Source: Clostridiales bacterium
GTDB lineage: Bacteria > Bacillota > Clostridia > Caldicoprobacterales > DTU083
NCBI GenBank assembly: GCA_012842605.1
Contig: DUSN01000045.1
Location: 1-64,000, forward strand
Direction of reading: 5' to 3'
DNA: 64,000 bases
The translations under genes and the position numbers were made by a program. This document shows positions 27,810 to 36,726 of the stretch, in pieces. The notes below the pieces were generated by a model. The model did not search any database. It saw only the letters and a program-made list of their open reading frames with translations, and was not told the origin of the DNA. Positions within the stretch are counted from its first letter, which is position 1. Each line of letters opens with the position of its first letter.

Positions 27810-28695
27810 CTTTTATTGCACCCAGCATTATGCCTTGGGTAAAATATCTCTGGAAAAATGGGTAGACTAGAATAATAGGAATAGTGACAATCATTGTAAT
27901 GGATGCCCTCATGGATTCAGGAGTAAGGGTAACCAATACATCTTTTGGAAGCGGCACATCTCTGGATGTTGCTACAGAAGTACGCTTAAGCATGTTCATC
28001 AGTATTAGCTGCAGCGGCCATAATTTAGGGGAATTTCTATTGAACACTGCGGCGTCAAACCAGGAATTCCATTGACCCACAGCAGTAAATATGCTCACAA
28101 CTGCCAGGACGGGAGTACAAAGTGGAAATATTATTCTAAAGAAGATAGTATATTCCTTTGCTCCGTCAACTTCAGCTGATTCCCAGAGAGATGAAGGTAG
28201 TTCCTGTATATATGTTCTGATCAGTATCATATTGTAAATGCCAATAAGCCCGGGGATGATATATACCCAAAATGTGTCCAGAAACCCCAGTGCGGACAGA
28301 GTCAGGTAATATGGGATCAACCCGCCGCTTACATACATTGTTACTACAAATAACCGGTTAAAGAACCTGCGGAAAATTAGGTGAGGTCTGCTTAGGACAT
28401 AGGCCAGCATGGAAGTTGTCAGCAGGGACATTACGGTGCCAATGACTGTCCTGCATAAGGAAATGAATGCTGCTCCTGCTATATCATTAGTTGCCCAAAC
28501 CATCCTGTAATTTACAAATGAAAACTTTCTGGGCCATAAATAAAGACCTCCTCTCATTGCATCAAGAGGTTCATTTAACGAGTACACCAGAAGGTAATAA
28601 AAGGGGTAAAGCGTCATAATTCCCAGAATCAACAAGATGAAGGCAGCTGTCCAGTTAAACAGCATTTCCGAATGTGATTGCTTTCTGATTTTCAT
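27805..28695 (-). CDS. Carbohydrate ABC transporter permease (LplC/YtcP-like)
   Basis: 296 residues, six membrane helices, with the coupling EAA loop [21 protein letters not shown] (about 185-205, shown here by its key residues) and the family's C-terminal [25 protein letters not shown]. Second permease of the oligosaccharide importer, 52 bases after the LplB-like gene. No ATPase gene is present; as usual in this family an MsmK-type ATPase encoded elsewhere should energise it. Confidence 0.93.
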   Translation of the reverse strand: [296 protein letters not shown]

Positions 28696-28747
28696 TTTTC
28701 AGCCTCCGAAATAAATTATTGCTGTTAACTTGCTGTAAAAGATATTG

Positions 28748-29707
28748 TCAAAAAAGCGATCGTCCATTGATGCGTTTAATGATGGTGTTTACAAAAACAA
28801 TCAAGACAAGGCTGCAAAATGTATTGAATATCCCTACTGCTGTTGCATATGAAAAGTTTGCCTGCTGAAGTCCCATGCGGTATACCATGGTGTCAATAGT
28901 GTCGGCAAATTCCATATTGGCAGGATTTTGAAATACATACACCTGTTCGAAGGAACCGGATATAAGCCCTCCTGCTGCAAGTATAAGCAATACCGATACG
29001 GTTGGGGCAAGACCCGGAAGAGTAACATGCCATATGCGCTTCATCCTGGTGGCACCGTCTACATATGCAGCTTCATACAAGTTTGGATCAATGCTTCCCA
29101 TGGCACCTAAGTATATAATGGTCGACCATCCTAAGTTTTTCCATATGCGGGTAAATATTAAAATCGGCCATGCCATGCTGGGCATACCTAAAAACATGAT
29201 AGGCTCTTTTGTAATTCCCAAAGATATTAAGACATTATTTACTACTCCTTCCATCGATAAGAACTGAAAAAATATTCCGCCCACAATTACCCATGATATA
29301 AAGTAAGGCAGATAAGAAATGGTCTGTATAATACGTTTGTATACTTTAAAGCGCAGCTCATAGATCACAATTGCTAAAGATATCTCCAAAGGCATCGAAA
29401 TAATCAGAGTAAGAATATTTACGCAAATTGTATTTCTTATCACCCGGCCAAAATCCAGACTCTGGAACAAAAAGCGTTTGAAATTGTCCAACCCTACCCA
29501 TGGGGCACTGGAAATCGGGAAACCCGGGCGGTATCGCACAAAAGCCAGATACCAGCCCCAAAGCGGCGTATAACAGAACAGGATTACCCAAATCAAACAT
29601 GGAGCCAGCATGATCAGGAGATGCTTTTGAGTTATAATTTTTTGCAACAGGCTTTTCTTCTTATTTTTGACTGCTTGTATATTGCTGTTGATAGGCAGGA
29701 TACTCAT
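28748..29707 (-). CDS. Carbohydrate ABC transporter permease (LplB/YteP-like)
   Basis: 319 residues, six membrane helices; N-terminal HLLIMLAPCLIWVILFCYTPLWG, EAA loop EAAYVDGATRMKRIWHVTLP and a typical C-terminal end. First gene of the importer operon. Start 29707 follows GGGAG by seven bases; the in-frame start at 29725 has no site. Regulation may come from the YesMN pair at 17893-21364, the closest such system. Confidence 0.92.
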   Translation of the reverse strand: MSILPINSNIQAVKNKKKSLLQKIITQKHLLIMLAPCLIWVILFCYTPLWGWYLAFVRYRPGFPISSAPWVGLDNFKRFLFQSLDFGRVIRNTICVNILTLIISMPLEISLAIVIYELRFKVYKRIIQTISYLPYFISWVIVGGIFFQFLSMEGVVNNVLISLGITKEPIMFLGMPSMAWPILIFTRIWKNLGWSTIIYLGAMGSIDPNLYEAAYVDGATRMKRIWHVTLPGLAPTVSVLLILAAGGLISGSFEQVYVFQNPANMEFADTIDTMVYRMGLQQANFSYATAVGIFNTFCSLVLIVFVNTIIKRINGRSLF

Positions 29708-29905
29708 ACATACACTCCCAATCACCGATATTCTATAAATTTAGTATAAAGGCTGGTGACAAGGGATTCATTATAAAAAACATTGACTTTTTTAAAAATA
29801 AATTGCTGCTAAAAAAGATGACAATACTGTAATATGAAATGTTATATTTTTCATTGATATGTATAAGAATTTATAGATAAAATTCAATTATTGTGAAAAG
29901 TATGT

Positions 29906-29933
29906 AAAAAGACTGCTGATTTTGTCAGCAGCC
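29906..29933 (-). terminator. Terminator of the flavoprotein gene
   Basis: GGCTGCTGA/TCAGCAGTC arms (29933-29925 and 29919-29911, one G-T pair) and a five-base loop, followed on the minus strand by TTTTT. It lies 26 bases after the stop at 29959. Confidence 0.85.
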
Positions 29934-29958
29934 TTAATTCCTGCAAGAAAGTCATTTA

Positions 29959-31020
29959 CTACTTTATAGATTTTATGCCTGATCTCATAGCCATCTGCCT
30001 GATTAATGGGTTATACATTGCTGGGGATTTTAAATTCTTAATAAACAAATTAAACTTGATGCCCTTCATCATATTTGTATATCTTTCAAAATAACCATCT
30101 ATCCCCTTTTCAAGACTCTGAGCCAGGAATAAAGAGCTTTTCAGAGCGTAACTTATTCCTTCAGCAGAGCTGGGACTAATTGCGCCTGCAGCTTCCCCTA
30201 TAAGGGTTACACCATCCATTCCTGCATAAAACTGTGATATCTTCTTTGGCCTGTAAATAAATGCACCCTCTGTTTTAATTTTATTATCAAAGTTAAAGCC
30301 TAATCGTCCCAGTTTTCTTTTCAACAAATTAAACCTTTCTCTAGTATTGTCCTTTGGTCTTAAGGCCGATCCTAACAATAGAAAATCATCTTTTGGTATT
30401 AACCATGAATAGAAATCACTGATTTCTTCATCAAATACAGCTGTGAAATAAGGCATTGGATGTGAGCATTTGAACCATTCCTGGATGGCTATATACATTA
30501 CCGGAAGATTTGTTTCTTTTCCTATCATTTTTCTTAATTTCGAATTGCCGCCATCTGCTCCTACAATAATTCTTGTCTTTGCAGACATTTCCTGTCCTTT
30601 GCAGGTATATTTTATCTCATAACCACCTGGTATTTTATCAAAACTTTTGAATAAAGCGTTAAACTGCTTATCTACACTATTAGGAATAAGAGAAACCATC
30701 CATCTGTCAAATTTCTCCCTGTCCATATTGTAATAAAATCTCTGATACAGTCTTTCCAAATTATTTGTCAAATCAATAGTTCTTACAGCAAAAAGCTGCG
30801 GATCAACTAAGATATCTTTGGGTACTCCCAATCCCAGCTTTGCGATCATTTTCTGTGCATCAGGTGCTAATAAGCCTCCGCAGCATTTATTTATACTATG
30901 TTTGGAATTATAATTTTCCAGTTCCCGTTTATCTAATAATAAAACTTTATATTTATCCCCAATTAATCGGGCAAGATTTGCCCCTGCAGGTCCTGACCCT
31001 ATTATAGTAATGTCATACAT
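29959..31020 (-). CDS. FAD-dependent oxidoreductase, geranylgeranyl reductase-like
   Basis: 353 residues: GSGPAGANLARLIG (FAD dinucleotide site, residues 8-21), KCCGGLLAPDAQKMI, an internal VGADGGNSKLRK and the second FAD motif GVTLIGEAAGAISPSSAEGI. This is the geranylgeranyl reductase/CbrA branch of the p-hydroxybenzoate hydroxylase fold, which saturates isoprenoid or other lipid double bonds. Monocistronic with GGGAGGG upstream and its own terminator. Substrate unknown. Confidence 0.87.
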   Translation of the reverse strand: MYDITIIGSGPAGANLARLIGDKYKVLLLDKRELENYNSKHSINKCCGGLLAPDAQKMIAKLGLGVPKDILVDPQLFAVRTIDLTNNLERLYQRFYYNMDREKFDRWMVSLIPNSVDKQFNALFKSFDKIPGGYEIKYTCKGQEMSAKTRIIVGADGGNSKLRKMIGKETNLPVMYIAIQEWFKCSHPMPYFTAVFDEEISDFYSWLIPKDDFLLLGSALRPKDNTRERFNLLKRKLGRLGFNFDNKIKTEGAFIYRPKKISQFYAGMDGVTLIGEAAGAISPSSAEGISYALKSSLFLAQSLEKGIDGYFERYTNMMKGIKFNLFIKNLKSPAMYNPLIRQMAMRSGIKSIK

Positions 31021-31391
31021 TTATGCTATACCCTCCCGGTTTCAGTGCTTTGAATGATATTAATCTTATACAGCATGTATCGTATCATTAGGTTTAAATT
31101 ATAGGTTGTTAATGATTATAGCAAATTATTTATTTGATTATCATGATATCATTATGTTAAGAAATCATCTAAGAAGTGTATGCACCCAGGCTGGGGCATT
31201 AATTTCTCTGCAGATTATTCGGTACACTCTGTAATTAGCGAAATATAAAAAGTATGTCCCCGGAAGTTGATCACAGTAAGTATTCATTTGCCCAGCATGC
31301 ATTGGAAAGTAAGGCAAAAGGTGGCTGTCTCATAGATTTTTGATAAGGCCCTAAGCCCAAGCAAGGGAGCCAAGCAAGGGAGACGTTTAAC
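31021..31391. other. Intergenic region with a short tandem repeat
   Basis: No convincing gene. At 31357-31382 the 13-mer CCAAGCAAGGGAG occurs twice head to tail. An imperfect 20-codon minus-strand frame near 31270-31335 has no ribosome site and is not called. No terminator with a T-run was found for the downstream pair. Confidence 0.5.
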
Positions 31392-32249
31392 TTAATTAAA
31401 AAATGTCAAAACCAGTGCCACTACACCCAATAAAAAACCTATCACAGCAATCGTATATAATCCTTTTATTTTTCGGGTAATGGCAGCAAGTGATAATGAA
31501 TATTCATTTTTTACCTCAATCAGTTCTTTGGTATTTTCATCTTCTTTCTTTGCAATAGATTCATGAAACTCATTATGCTGTCTATCAGTCTCCACCAATG
31601 CTTTCAATTCCTCAGTAAATCGCTTAACTGATTCATCTATTCTTTGAAGTTTTTCTTCATAATGCTTGTCAACCTCAATAAACTCCTCTAACTGCTTGTT
31701 TAGTCTGACATTTTCATCATGTACGCATTTTATTTTTTTACTAAGTTTATCCAGTTTGATAAGAATATCTTCCTGAGCTTTAAGCTCCCTTATAACATTC
31801 AAGATTTCTTTCTTTGCAAGCTCCGAGAGTTCTTCAGCAGATGCATTACTCAGTCGTAACTCCAATTCCCTTACAATGCTTCTATTGAGCGCGAGGTTGC
31901 TGATTCCTAAGCCGAATAAATATTTCGTTATTTCCGTAAGCCTTGTTAGGAATTTAAACGAAATCTCATGTGCTTTTGCTTGAGCAGAAAGAGCTTGAGC
32001 AGAGTCACAACTAAATGATTGAAGCGCTTGAATAGCCTCCGCTTTCTGAAACCAGCCAGTTGGTTTGCTTTTAGCATAATCGGCTGTTTCCAGAGCTTTA
32101 TCAGCCAGGTCAATAGCATTCTTGACTTCATTATCGTAGTTGATCAACTCTTGAAATGCACCAGAAACAATATTAGGTAGTTCGCTTTCATCTACATCGA
32201 ATTGCTTTGGAAGTTCATCTATATTTAGAACTGTCATTTCTTGTTCCAT
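31392..32249 (-). CDS. Coiled-coil tail-anchored protein of unknown function
   Basis: 285 residues; not recognised as a named family. The N-terminal half is mostly helical; residues about 165-250 are a charged coiled coil (repeated E/K/L heptads), and the last 24 residues (GLYTIAVIGFLLGVVALVLTFF) form a single C-terminal membrane anchor, placing the body in the cytoplasm. ATG 32249 follows GGGGG by nine bases and lies five bases after the upstream gene's stop, so the two genes are co-translated and probably interact. Confidence 0.75.
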   Translation of the reverse strand: MEQEMTVLNIDELPKQFDVDESELPNIVSGAFQELINYDNEVKNAIDLADKALETADYAKSKPTGWFQKAEAIQALQSFSCDSAQALSAQAKAHEISFKFLTRLTEITKYLFGLGISNLALNRSIVRELELRLSNASAEELSELAKKEILNVIRELKAQEDILIKLDKLSKKIKCVHDENVRLNKQLEEFIEVDKHYEEKLQRIDESVKRFTEELKALVETDRQHNEFHESIAKKEDENTKELIEVKNEYSLSLAAITRKIKGLYTIAVIGFLLGVVALVLTFFN

Positions 32250-32254
32250 TATAA

Positions 32255-33805
32255 TTACCCCCATAAGATAATGTCATCAATTTCCTTAATTAGATCCGGT
32301 TTTTTTTCTTTCAAATCATCAATATGATTGCCAACTTCTTTAATTCTATCATCAATGTCAACCAGAACACTGGTGTACGCAGCTGCAGCATATTTCAACG
32401 CTTTCATTGCTTCATTAATCGTTTGCTCTGCCGCTTCTGCCGCAAGCCATACATTTGCTTGCATATAGAAAACTCTTGCATTCATAAGGTGTAGCTGCTC
32501 ACTGAAAATGCTAATGCGCTCATTAATGTGCCCGCTGCGTTTGATGCCCATTGCAACATCAGTACCCACTGCAACAGCAAAACGACCAACACCAACAAAA
32601 TTTACCCGCAGTATAAACTCCGTAGCAAACAGGGCGGCGTTACCACCTGATTTAACTGCACCTCGTATTGTTGCATCAATTACATCAACTGCAGTCATGG
32701 TTGCTGTTGCTATTGTCAGCATCCTGATAATTGTACGGTTCTTCCATGGTTTAACTTTTTCAAAATCAATTTTGTTCAACTCAGATAAATGTCGTATATT
32801 TTTTTCTTTTATCTCATTAGCTAACCTTCGAATGAAGTAAAACCCACGAACAATGCATTCGTTGACTATAACAGGAATTGCCTGCCTTCCAATTTCATGC
32901 GCTACACCAATCTCAGCACGTAAATCAAACCTTAGTTCTTCGGTTATCTTTCCTCTTTCATCACGCTTAGCAAGTAACGTTCCGTTAAAGAGCTTTGAAA
33001 TCCATACAGAAAAGTCGTTTATACCATCCTTATTATTAAAAATGGGTAGTGCTGATAGTTCTTTAAGGAAAGATACCAGTGGACCAGGCAGGCCTGTGCC
33101 AGCACCAGGGGTTGAGCTTGACCCTGCCATATCACTAATCATGTGCAGGAACCAATAGACAACACCAAATAATATTTTCTTAGGGAAGTCTTTGCCAATA
33201 AGTGATTTATCTTTAATGGCAACAACAATAAACTTACCTGTAGTGTCTGTTCCGAATGATTTTCCTGTGAATTGAGTTAGCAGTGAGAATATTAATCCTA
33301 CAAGGGTTGGATGATGAGCAAAATCACGGAGATGATGCTGCAGACTGCCTCCAAAGAGTGGTGTTTCGCCATCGCTTGGCATACCAAATTTCTCAAGAAA
33401 TCTAATAGCCCCTTCTACGGAATCTGTATCCTTTTTGGGTTTATAGCCCATTTTTTTTGCAAAATCTTCAACAAAATCATTTACTTTCTTAGTTCCCCAG
33501 TCTCTGCCTCTTTCTAAGTTGAATTCGCCGACCAAAAACGCATCGACTAACCCTGCAAGCAACCCGCTTCCAACGGCGATTATATTATCAATACCGTCAG
33601 CATGGTTTGTTAACTGGTCGATTTCGTTGTTAAGTTCATCTATTCTTTCTTTATTGTACCGGATTCTATCATTAACAGAATTCAAACCATTAGCTATTAA
33701 TCGCTTCCGCGGATCAGATAGGTCATTCTCATCATACATGGGAAAAACCTCATACTGAACCTCAATATCCTCAGTTATAACTTTATAATCAAGCAATGAT
33801 TTCAT
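32255..33805 (-). CDS. Membrane-associated protein of unknown function with His/Asp motifs
   Basis: 516 residues; I do not recognise a named family. Hydrophobic segments lie near 72-92, 165-180, 208-225 and 355-375. Conserved-looking polar residues cluster in QHHLRDFAHHPT (His157, 158, 164, 165) and WFLHMISDMAGSS (His221, Asp225), followed by a Gly/Pro run. This resembles the H...H-x3-D layout of YdjM/DUF457-type membrane metal hydrolases, but only distantly. Charged helices flank both ends. GAAGGA precedes the ATG; forms a two-gene unit with 31392-32249. Confidence 0.75.
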   Translation of the reverse strand: MKSLLDYKVITEDIEVQYEVFPMYDENDLSDPRKRLIANGLNSVNDRIRYNKERIDELNNEIDQLTNHADGIDNIIAVGSGLLAGLVDAFLVGEFNLERGRDWGTKKVNDFVEDFAKKMGYKPKKDTDSVEGAIRFLEKFGMPSDGETPLFGGSLQHHLRDFAHHPTLVGLIFSLLTQFTGKSFGTDTTGKFIVVAIKDKSLIGKDFPKKILFGVVYWFLHMISDMAGSSSTPGAGTGLPGPLVSFLKELSALPIFNNKDGINDFSVWISKLFNGTLLAKRDERGKITEELRFDLRAEIGVAHEIGRQAIPVIVNECIVRGFYFIRRLANEIKEKNIRHLSELNKIDFEKVKPWKNRTIIRMLTIATATMTAVDVIDATIRGAVKSGGNAALFATEFILRVNFVGVGRFAVAVGTDVAMGIKRSGHINERISIFSEQLHLMNARVFYMQANVWLAAEAAEQTINEAMKALKYAAAAYTSVLVDIDDRIKEVGNHIDDLKEKKPDLIKEIDDIILWG

Positions 33806-33844
33806 AGTTTTTATCCTTCATGTACTAACAAAATATTACTGTCT

Positions 33845-33874
33845 ATTTTATCATAATTTGGCTTAATAATTCAA
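33845..33874 (-). promoter_or_regulatory. Promoter of the unknown two-gene unit
   Basis: On the minus strand TTGAAT (33874-33869), an 18-base spacer and TAAAAT (33850-33845), about 40 bases before the start codon at 33805. Confidence 0.5.
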
Positions 33875-33943
33875 TTAACTCACAAAATTAATAGCCCCTG
33901 TAATAAGGAAGCTATTCTATATATAAAGGCCTGGTATATAATT

Positions 33944-34560
33944 TTATACTTTTTGGCAGACAGGGCATATGTACGAAGTTGTACTGCCCGTTTTTAGTGA
34001 AACTATTGTCTCACCGCAGACAGGGCAGGACTGTTATAAAGGAGTTCAATTTCATCTCCCTCCATGTCCGATATTTTCTTCTGGGGGTGCAGGCGGGCCT
34101 TGAATAAAATGTCGTGCATATACATATTACCGATGCCGCCAATATTCTTTTGGTTCATTAAGAAAGCTTTGATCTGTGTCTTTTTACCTTTCAGGAGCGA
34201 TGAAAAATAATCCAGCGTAAATCTTTCATCAAAGGGGTCAATAGCTATAGCTTTTGTATTTGGCTCTGACGCTAATTCGTCATCAGAAACGAGCAGAAAT
34301 TTACCGAACCACAAAAAGCGGGCTGTATAACCACTTCCATCATTAAAGGTAACCTTTACCTGGTATTTGTCAGCTTGGTCCTCCTCATTTTCGAAATACA
34401 TAACATCAGCATCCATACCAAGAGACAGAAGAACGTTTTCACCGTTATCGAGCGAAGTTATTATCCATTTCCCTCTATTCTTGACATCCTTAATACTTGC
34501 GTCCTTAACTCGTTTTTGAAACTCATAAAATGAGACGTTGGCGCATTTTTCCTGCAGCAA
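33944..34560 (-). pseudogene. Decayed formamidopyrimidine-DNA glycosylase (Fpg/Nei family)
   Basis: The open frame 34560-34003 matches the middle of Fpg: GKWIITSLDNGENVLLSLGM and QKNIGGIGNMYMHDILFKARLHP. The N-terminus with the catalytic Pro-Glu is missing; there is no in-frame initiator and only a degraded TIQSI-like stretch upstream. The C-terminal zinc finger is present but in another frame (CPVC...YICPVC, 34023-33944), and roughly 35 residues before it are deleted. Therefore inactive as a glycosylase. Confidence 0.8.
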
Positions 34561-34615
34561 AGTGATACTTTGTATGGTCTTCCAATATAAACTAATGCCA
34601 TTAGTATGTCAATGG

Positions 34616-35506
34616 TTAAGGTAAGAGAAATAAATACCCTGTTCCAACCATTAGTACATTGCTGAAGCTATGCATAATCATAGGATATATGACGCTTCTA
34701 CTATCCTGGTATGCTTTACCGGAAATAATTCCTTGCATGAATGCATATAAAAATTGAGAATAATTCATTTCTTTAATGCTAAACGGGAATAATGACCATT
34801 TCATATGGGCAAACGCAAACAATAAAGAAGCAATAATAGTCTCTAATGTTATATTCCACTTTACATCTATTCTTTTACCGAACACCTGCATGAGTATTGT
34901 AATAGGCAGCGCACGATATAATATCTCTTCGGCTGGTCCGCTTAAAAACAATGAAAAGCAGAGAGTACCAATAATATTGTTTTTGTTTAGGGGGAATGCA
35001 TATACCGGCAATGAGTTATTTATCATCATAAGTATATGGACAACAGGTGTGATTACTGTAAAAATAGCAATATATATAACAACAAATTTGATTCCTGTTT
35101 TACTGTCACCAAAGCCCATACCGAAATTTACTTTGAATAGCTTGCTTAGTATCAGAATTGCAATCAACGCAAAGAGCAATATGGCTGTATGATGAACAAA
35201 ATTCCAGGCATAGGCATTATAGGGATCAAGTTTTACGTATGAAAACATATCGGCAATGTTGCTTCCCGCAATGCCCAATACTTTCTGAAAAATAAGCAGC
35301 ATCAAAACAACGGCTACATATAACAACACCTTTTTCCAGCTAACTTGCATCTTTTCCATTTTGATAACACTCCTATCTATACAAATATTTCGTTTTATTA
35401 GTGATCTCATATATTCTTCATCTGCTTTCTCGCACAAGCAAAATTCCCTTACTGGATCATATTTAACTCTGTCGAGATTCCAATTCTCATGACGGTTAAA
35501 ATTCAT
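34616..35506 (-). CDS. CPBP family intramembrane metalloprotease
   Basis: 296 residues with a cytoplasmic N-terminal tail of about 55 residues and about seven membrane helices. The glutamate motif PAEEILYRALP (near 190), FAHMKW and the late HSFSNV are the three metal/catalytic motifs of the CAAX-protease/bacteriocin-processing (CPBP) family. The ATG abuts the stop of the upstream gene (TAAATG), with GGAAGG inside that gene, so the two are translationally coupled under TetR-type control. Confidence 0.88.
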   Translation of the reverse strand: MNFNRHENWNLDRVKYDPVREFCLCEKADEEYMRSLIKRNICIDRSVIKMEKMQVSWKKVLLYVAVVLMLLIFQKVLGIAGSNIADMFSYVKLDPYNAYAWNFVHHTAILLFALIAILILSKLFKVNFGMGFGDSKTGIKFVVIYIAIFTVITPVVHILMMINNSLPVYAFPLNKNNIIGTLCFSLFLSGPAEEILYRALPITILMQVFGKRIDVKWNITLETIIASLLFAFAHMKWSLFPFSIKEMNYSQFLYAFMQGIISGKAYQDSRSVIYPMIMHSFSNVLMVGTGYLFLLP

Positions 35507-36007
35507 TTATTCACCTTCCTTTGCTTTCATGTGCAATGGATTTTTGAAGGCATTTTTTTGTTCTTTATAAATATGAATAATTACCTTACAGCAATCTTCA
35601 TTCATCAATGTACTTTCAACAGCTATATTTCCTGCATCAGTTCCTCCAACAGCAGTAATCATGGCAATCATTGGGTTAAGGCACCAGCCATAGCATGGAT
35701 TTGCTCCGCCCAACTTCTTTGATAGCGCACAAAGTTTACATGATGTTGCTATGGCAGCATATCCGTCCTCAATTTTCTTCACTGTCCAGTCTGCACAACC
35801 ATAGATTTCTGAAAGGGTATGAAAGATGTCTTCAATGCTTTTAATACCCAACTGCTGATTTAAATAGGAAGCCGTCTTTGTTTGCCTTTCTTTTCTTTTC
35901 TCAACTACCGTATCTAATGCCTTTAGTTTCTCATATGTGTTTACAGTCTCTGCGATGGATACCGCATAAGTGTTTTGCAAAAATGCAAGCCTTTTTTCAA
36001 TTTCCAT
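35507..36007 (-). CDS. L-2-amino-thiazoline-4-carboxylic acid hydrolase-like protein
   Basis: 166 residues, soluble. The C-terminal half has a Cys-rich pattern, SCKLCALSKKLGGANPCYGWCLNPM, followed by GNIAVESTLMNEDCCKVIIH, which resembles the ATC hydrolase (PF14196) family; assignment is by recall and moderate. AAAGGAG precedes the ATG. First gene of a two-gene operon with the CPBP protease; a TetR-type operator lies about 30 bases upstream. A non-enzymatic sensing role is also possible. Confidence 0.55.
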   Translation of the reverse strand: MEIEKRLAFLQNTYAVSIAETVNTYEKLKALDTVVEKRKERQTKTASYLNQQLGIKSIEDIFHTLSEIYGCADWTVKKIEDGYAAIATSCKLCALSKKLGGANPCYGWCLNPMIAMITAVGGTDAGNIAVESTLMNEDCCKVIIHIYKEQKNAFKNPLHMKAKEGE

Positions 36008-36036
36008 TTTTATCTCTCCTTTTAAATAATTTATTT

Positions 36037-36048
36037 TAACGTTCGTTA
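36037..36048 (-). promoter_or_regulatory. TetR-type operator, copy 1
   Basis: TAACG-TT-CGTTA, an inverted repeat with five-base arms, upstream of the 36007 gene. The same 12 bases, within a shared 15-base sequence, recur at 36696-36707 before the TetR gene. Confidence 0.7.
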
Positions 36049-36049
36049 G

Positions 36050-36080
36050 GTAGAACGCATAGCTATGCTTTCTGTTCTAC
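36050..36080. repeat. Nested palindromes upstream of the ATC-hydrolase-like operon
   Basis: GTAGAAC (36050-36056) and GTTCTAC (36074-36080) enclose a perfect 12-bp palindrome GCATAGCTATGC (36057-36068). It lies between the TetR stop and the next promoter; no T-run, so not a simple terminator. Confidence 0.55.
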
Positions 36081-36112
36081 TATATTGCATGGCGTGCGTT
36101 GAGATTTATTAT

Positions 36113-36679
36113 CTATTTTGCTACGCAGCCTTGCAAAACAATAGAGATCTCTTCCCTGATTTCATCCTCCGGTAAATATCGATTTTTCACTACAATATTC
36201 TCTATCAGCGTCTCTAATAAATGCACCAATGTTCTTACTATTGCTTTTTCATTATCCAAGTTCTTCGTATGGGATTTGAGGATCTCACGGTGCCTTGGCA
36301 ATATACTTTTCTCCCACTCATCCATAAGGTTCATCAATTCCTCGTCTCCATCGAATGATAAGTAAACTTTGATTCCAAGCCGATATACCAGTTTTTCATA
36401 GTCGCTTAGTGCATTTAAGTTATAAATGAACTTAGTATATAAATCTATAATATTGTCGCTTTTCAAGTGAGATGCCTGCTTTTTTACGACATTGAAAAAA
36501 TCCTTTTTAATAATTTCATCGAACAACTCTTTTTTATTATTGTAATAATAATAAATCATGGGTAGAGAGCATTTTACTTCATTAGCAATATTACGTATTG
36601 TCGTTCCATAATAACCGTTAGCATTGAATTGCTTAACTGCAACTTCTTTTATTCGATCTCGTAAATCTTTATCTGTCAT
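36113..36679 (-). CDS. TetR family transcriptional regulator
   Basis: 188 residues. The N-terminal HTH is VKQFNANGYYGTTIRNIANEVKCSLPMIYYYYNNKKELF; the rest is the helical ligand-binding domain. AAGGAGG before the ATG. Its own promoter and that of the downstream ATC-hydrolase-like/CPBP operon share TAACGTTCGTTA, so it probably represses both. Ligand unknown. Confidence 0.92.
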   Translation of the reverse strand: MTDKDLRDRIKEVAVKQFNANGYYGTTIRNIANEVKCSLPMIYYYYNNKKELFDEIIKKDFFNVVKKQASHLKSDNIIDLYTKFIYNLNALSDYEKLVYRLGIKVYLSFDGDEELMNLMDEWEKSILPRHREILKSHTKNLDNEKAIVRTLVHLLETLIENIVVKNRYLPEDEIREEISIVLQGCVAK

Positions 36680-36695
36680 AAGCTCCTCCTTTATT

Positions 36696-36707
36696 TAACG
36701 TTCGTTA
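36696..36707 (-). promoter_or_regulatory. TetR-type operator, copy 2 (autoregulation)
   Basis: Identical TAACG-TT-CGTTA inverted repeat 17 bases upstream of the TetR start codon, just before its AAGGAGG site. Confidence 0.7.
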
Positions 36708-36726
36708 GAATTTTATCATGCTAATT

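Noticed and set aside
31357-31382. Tandem 13-mer as a possible CRISPR or iteron array
   Set aside because: Only two copies with no spacers, no replication or Cas gene nearby.
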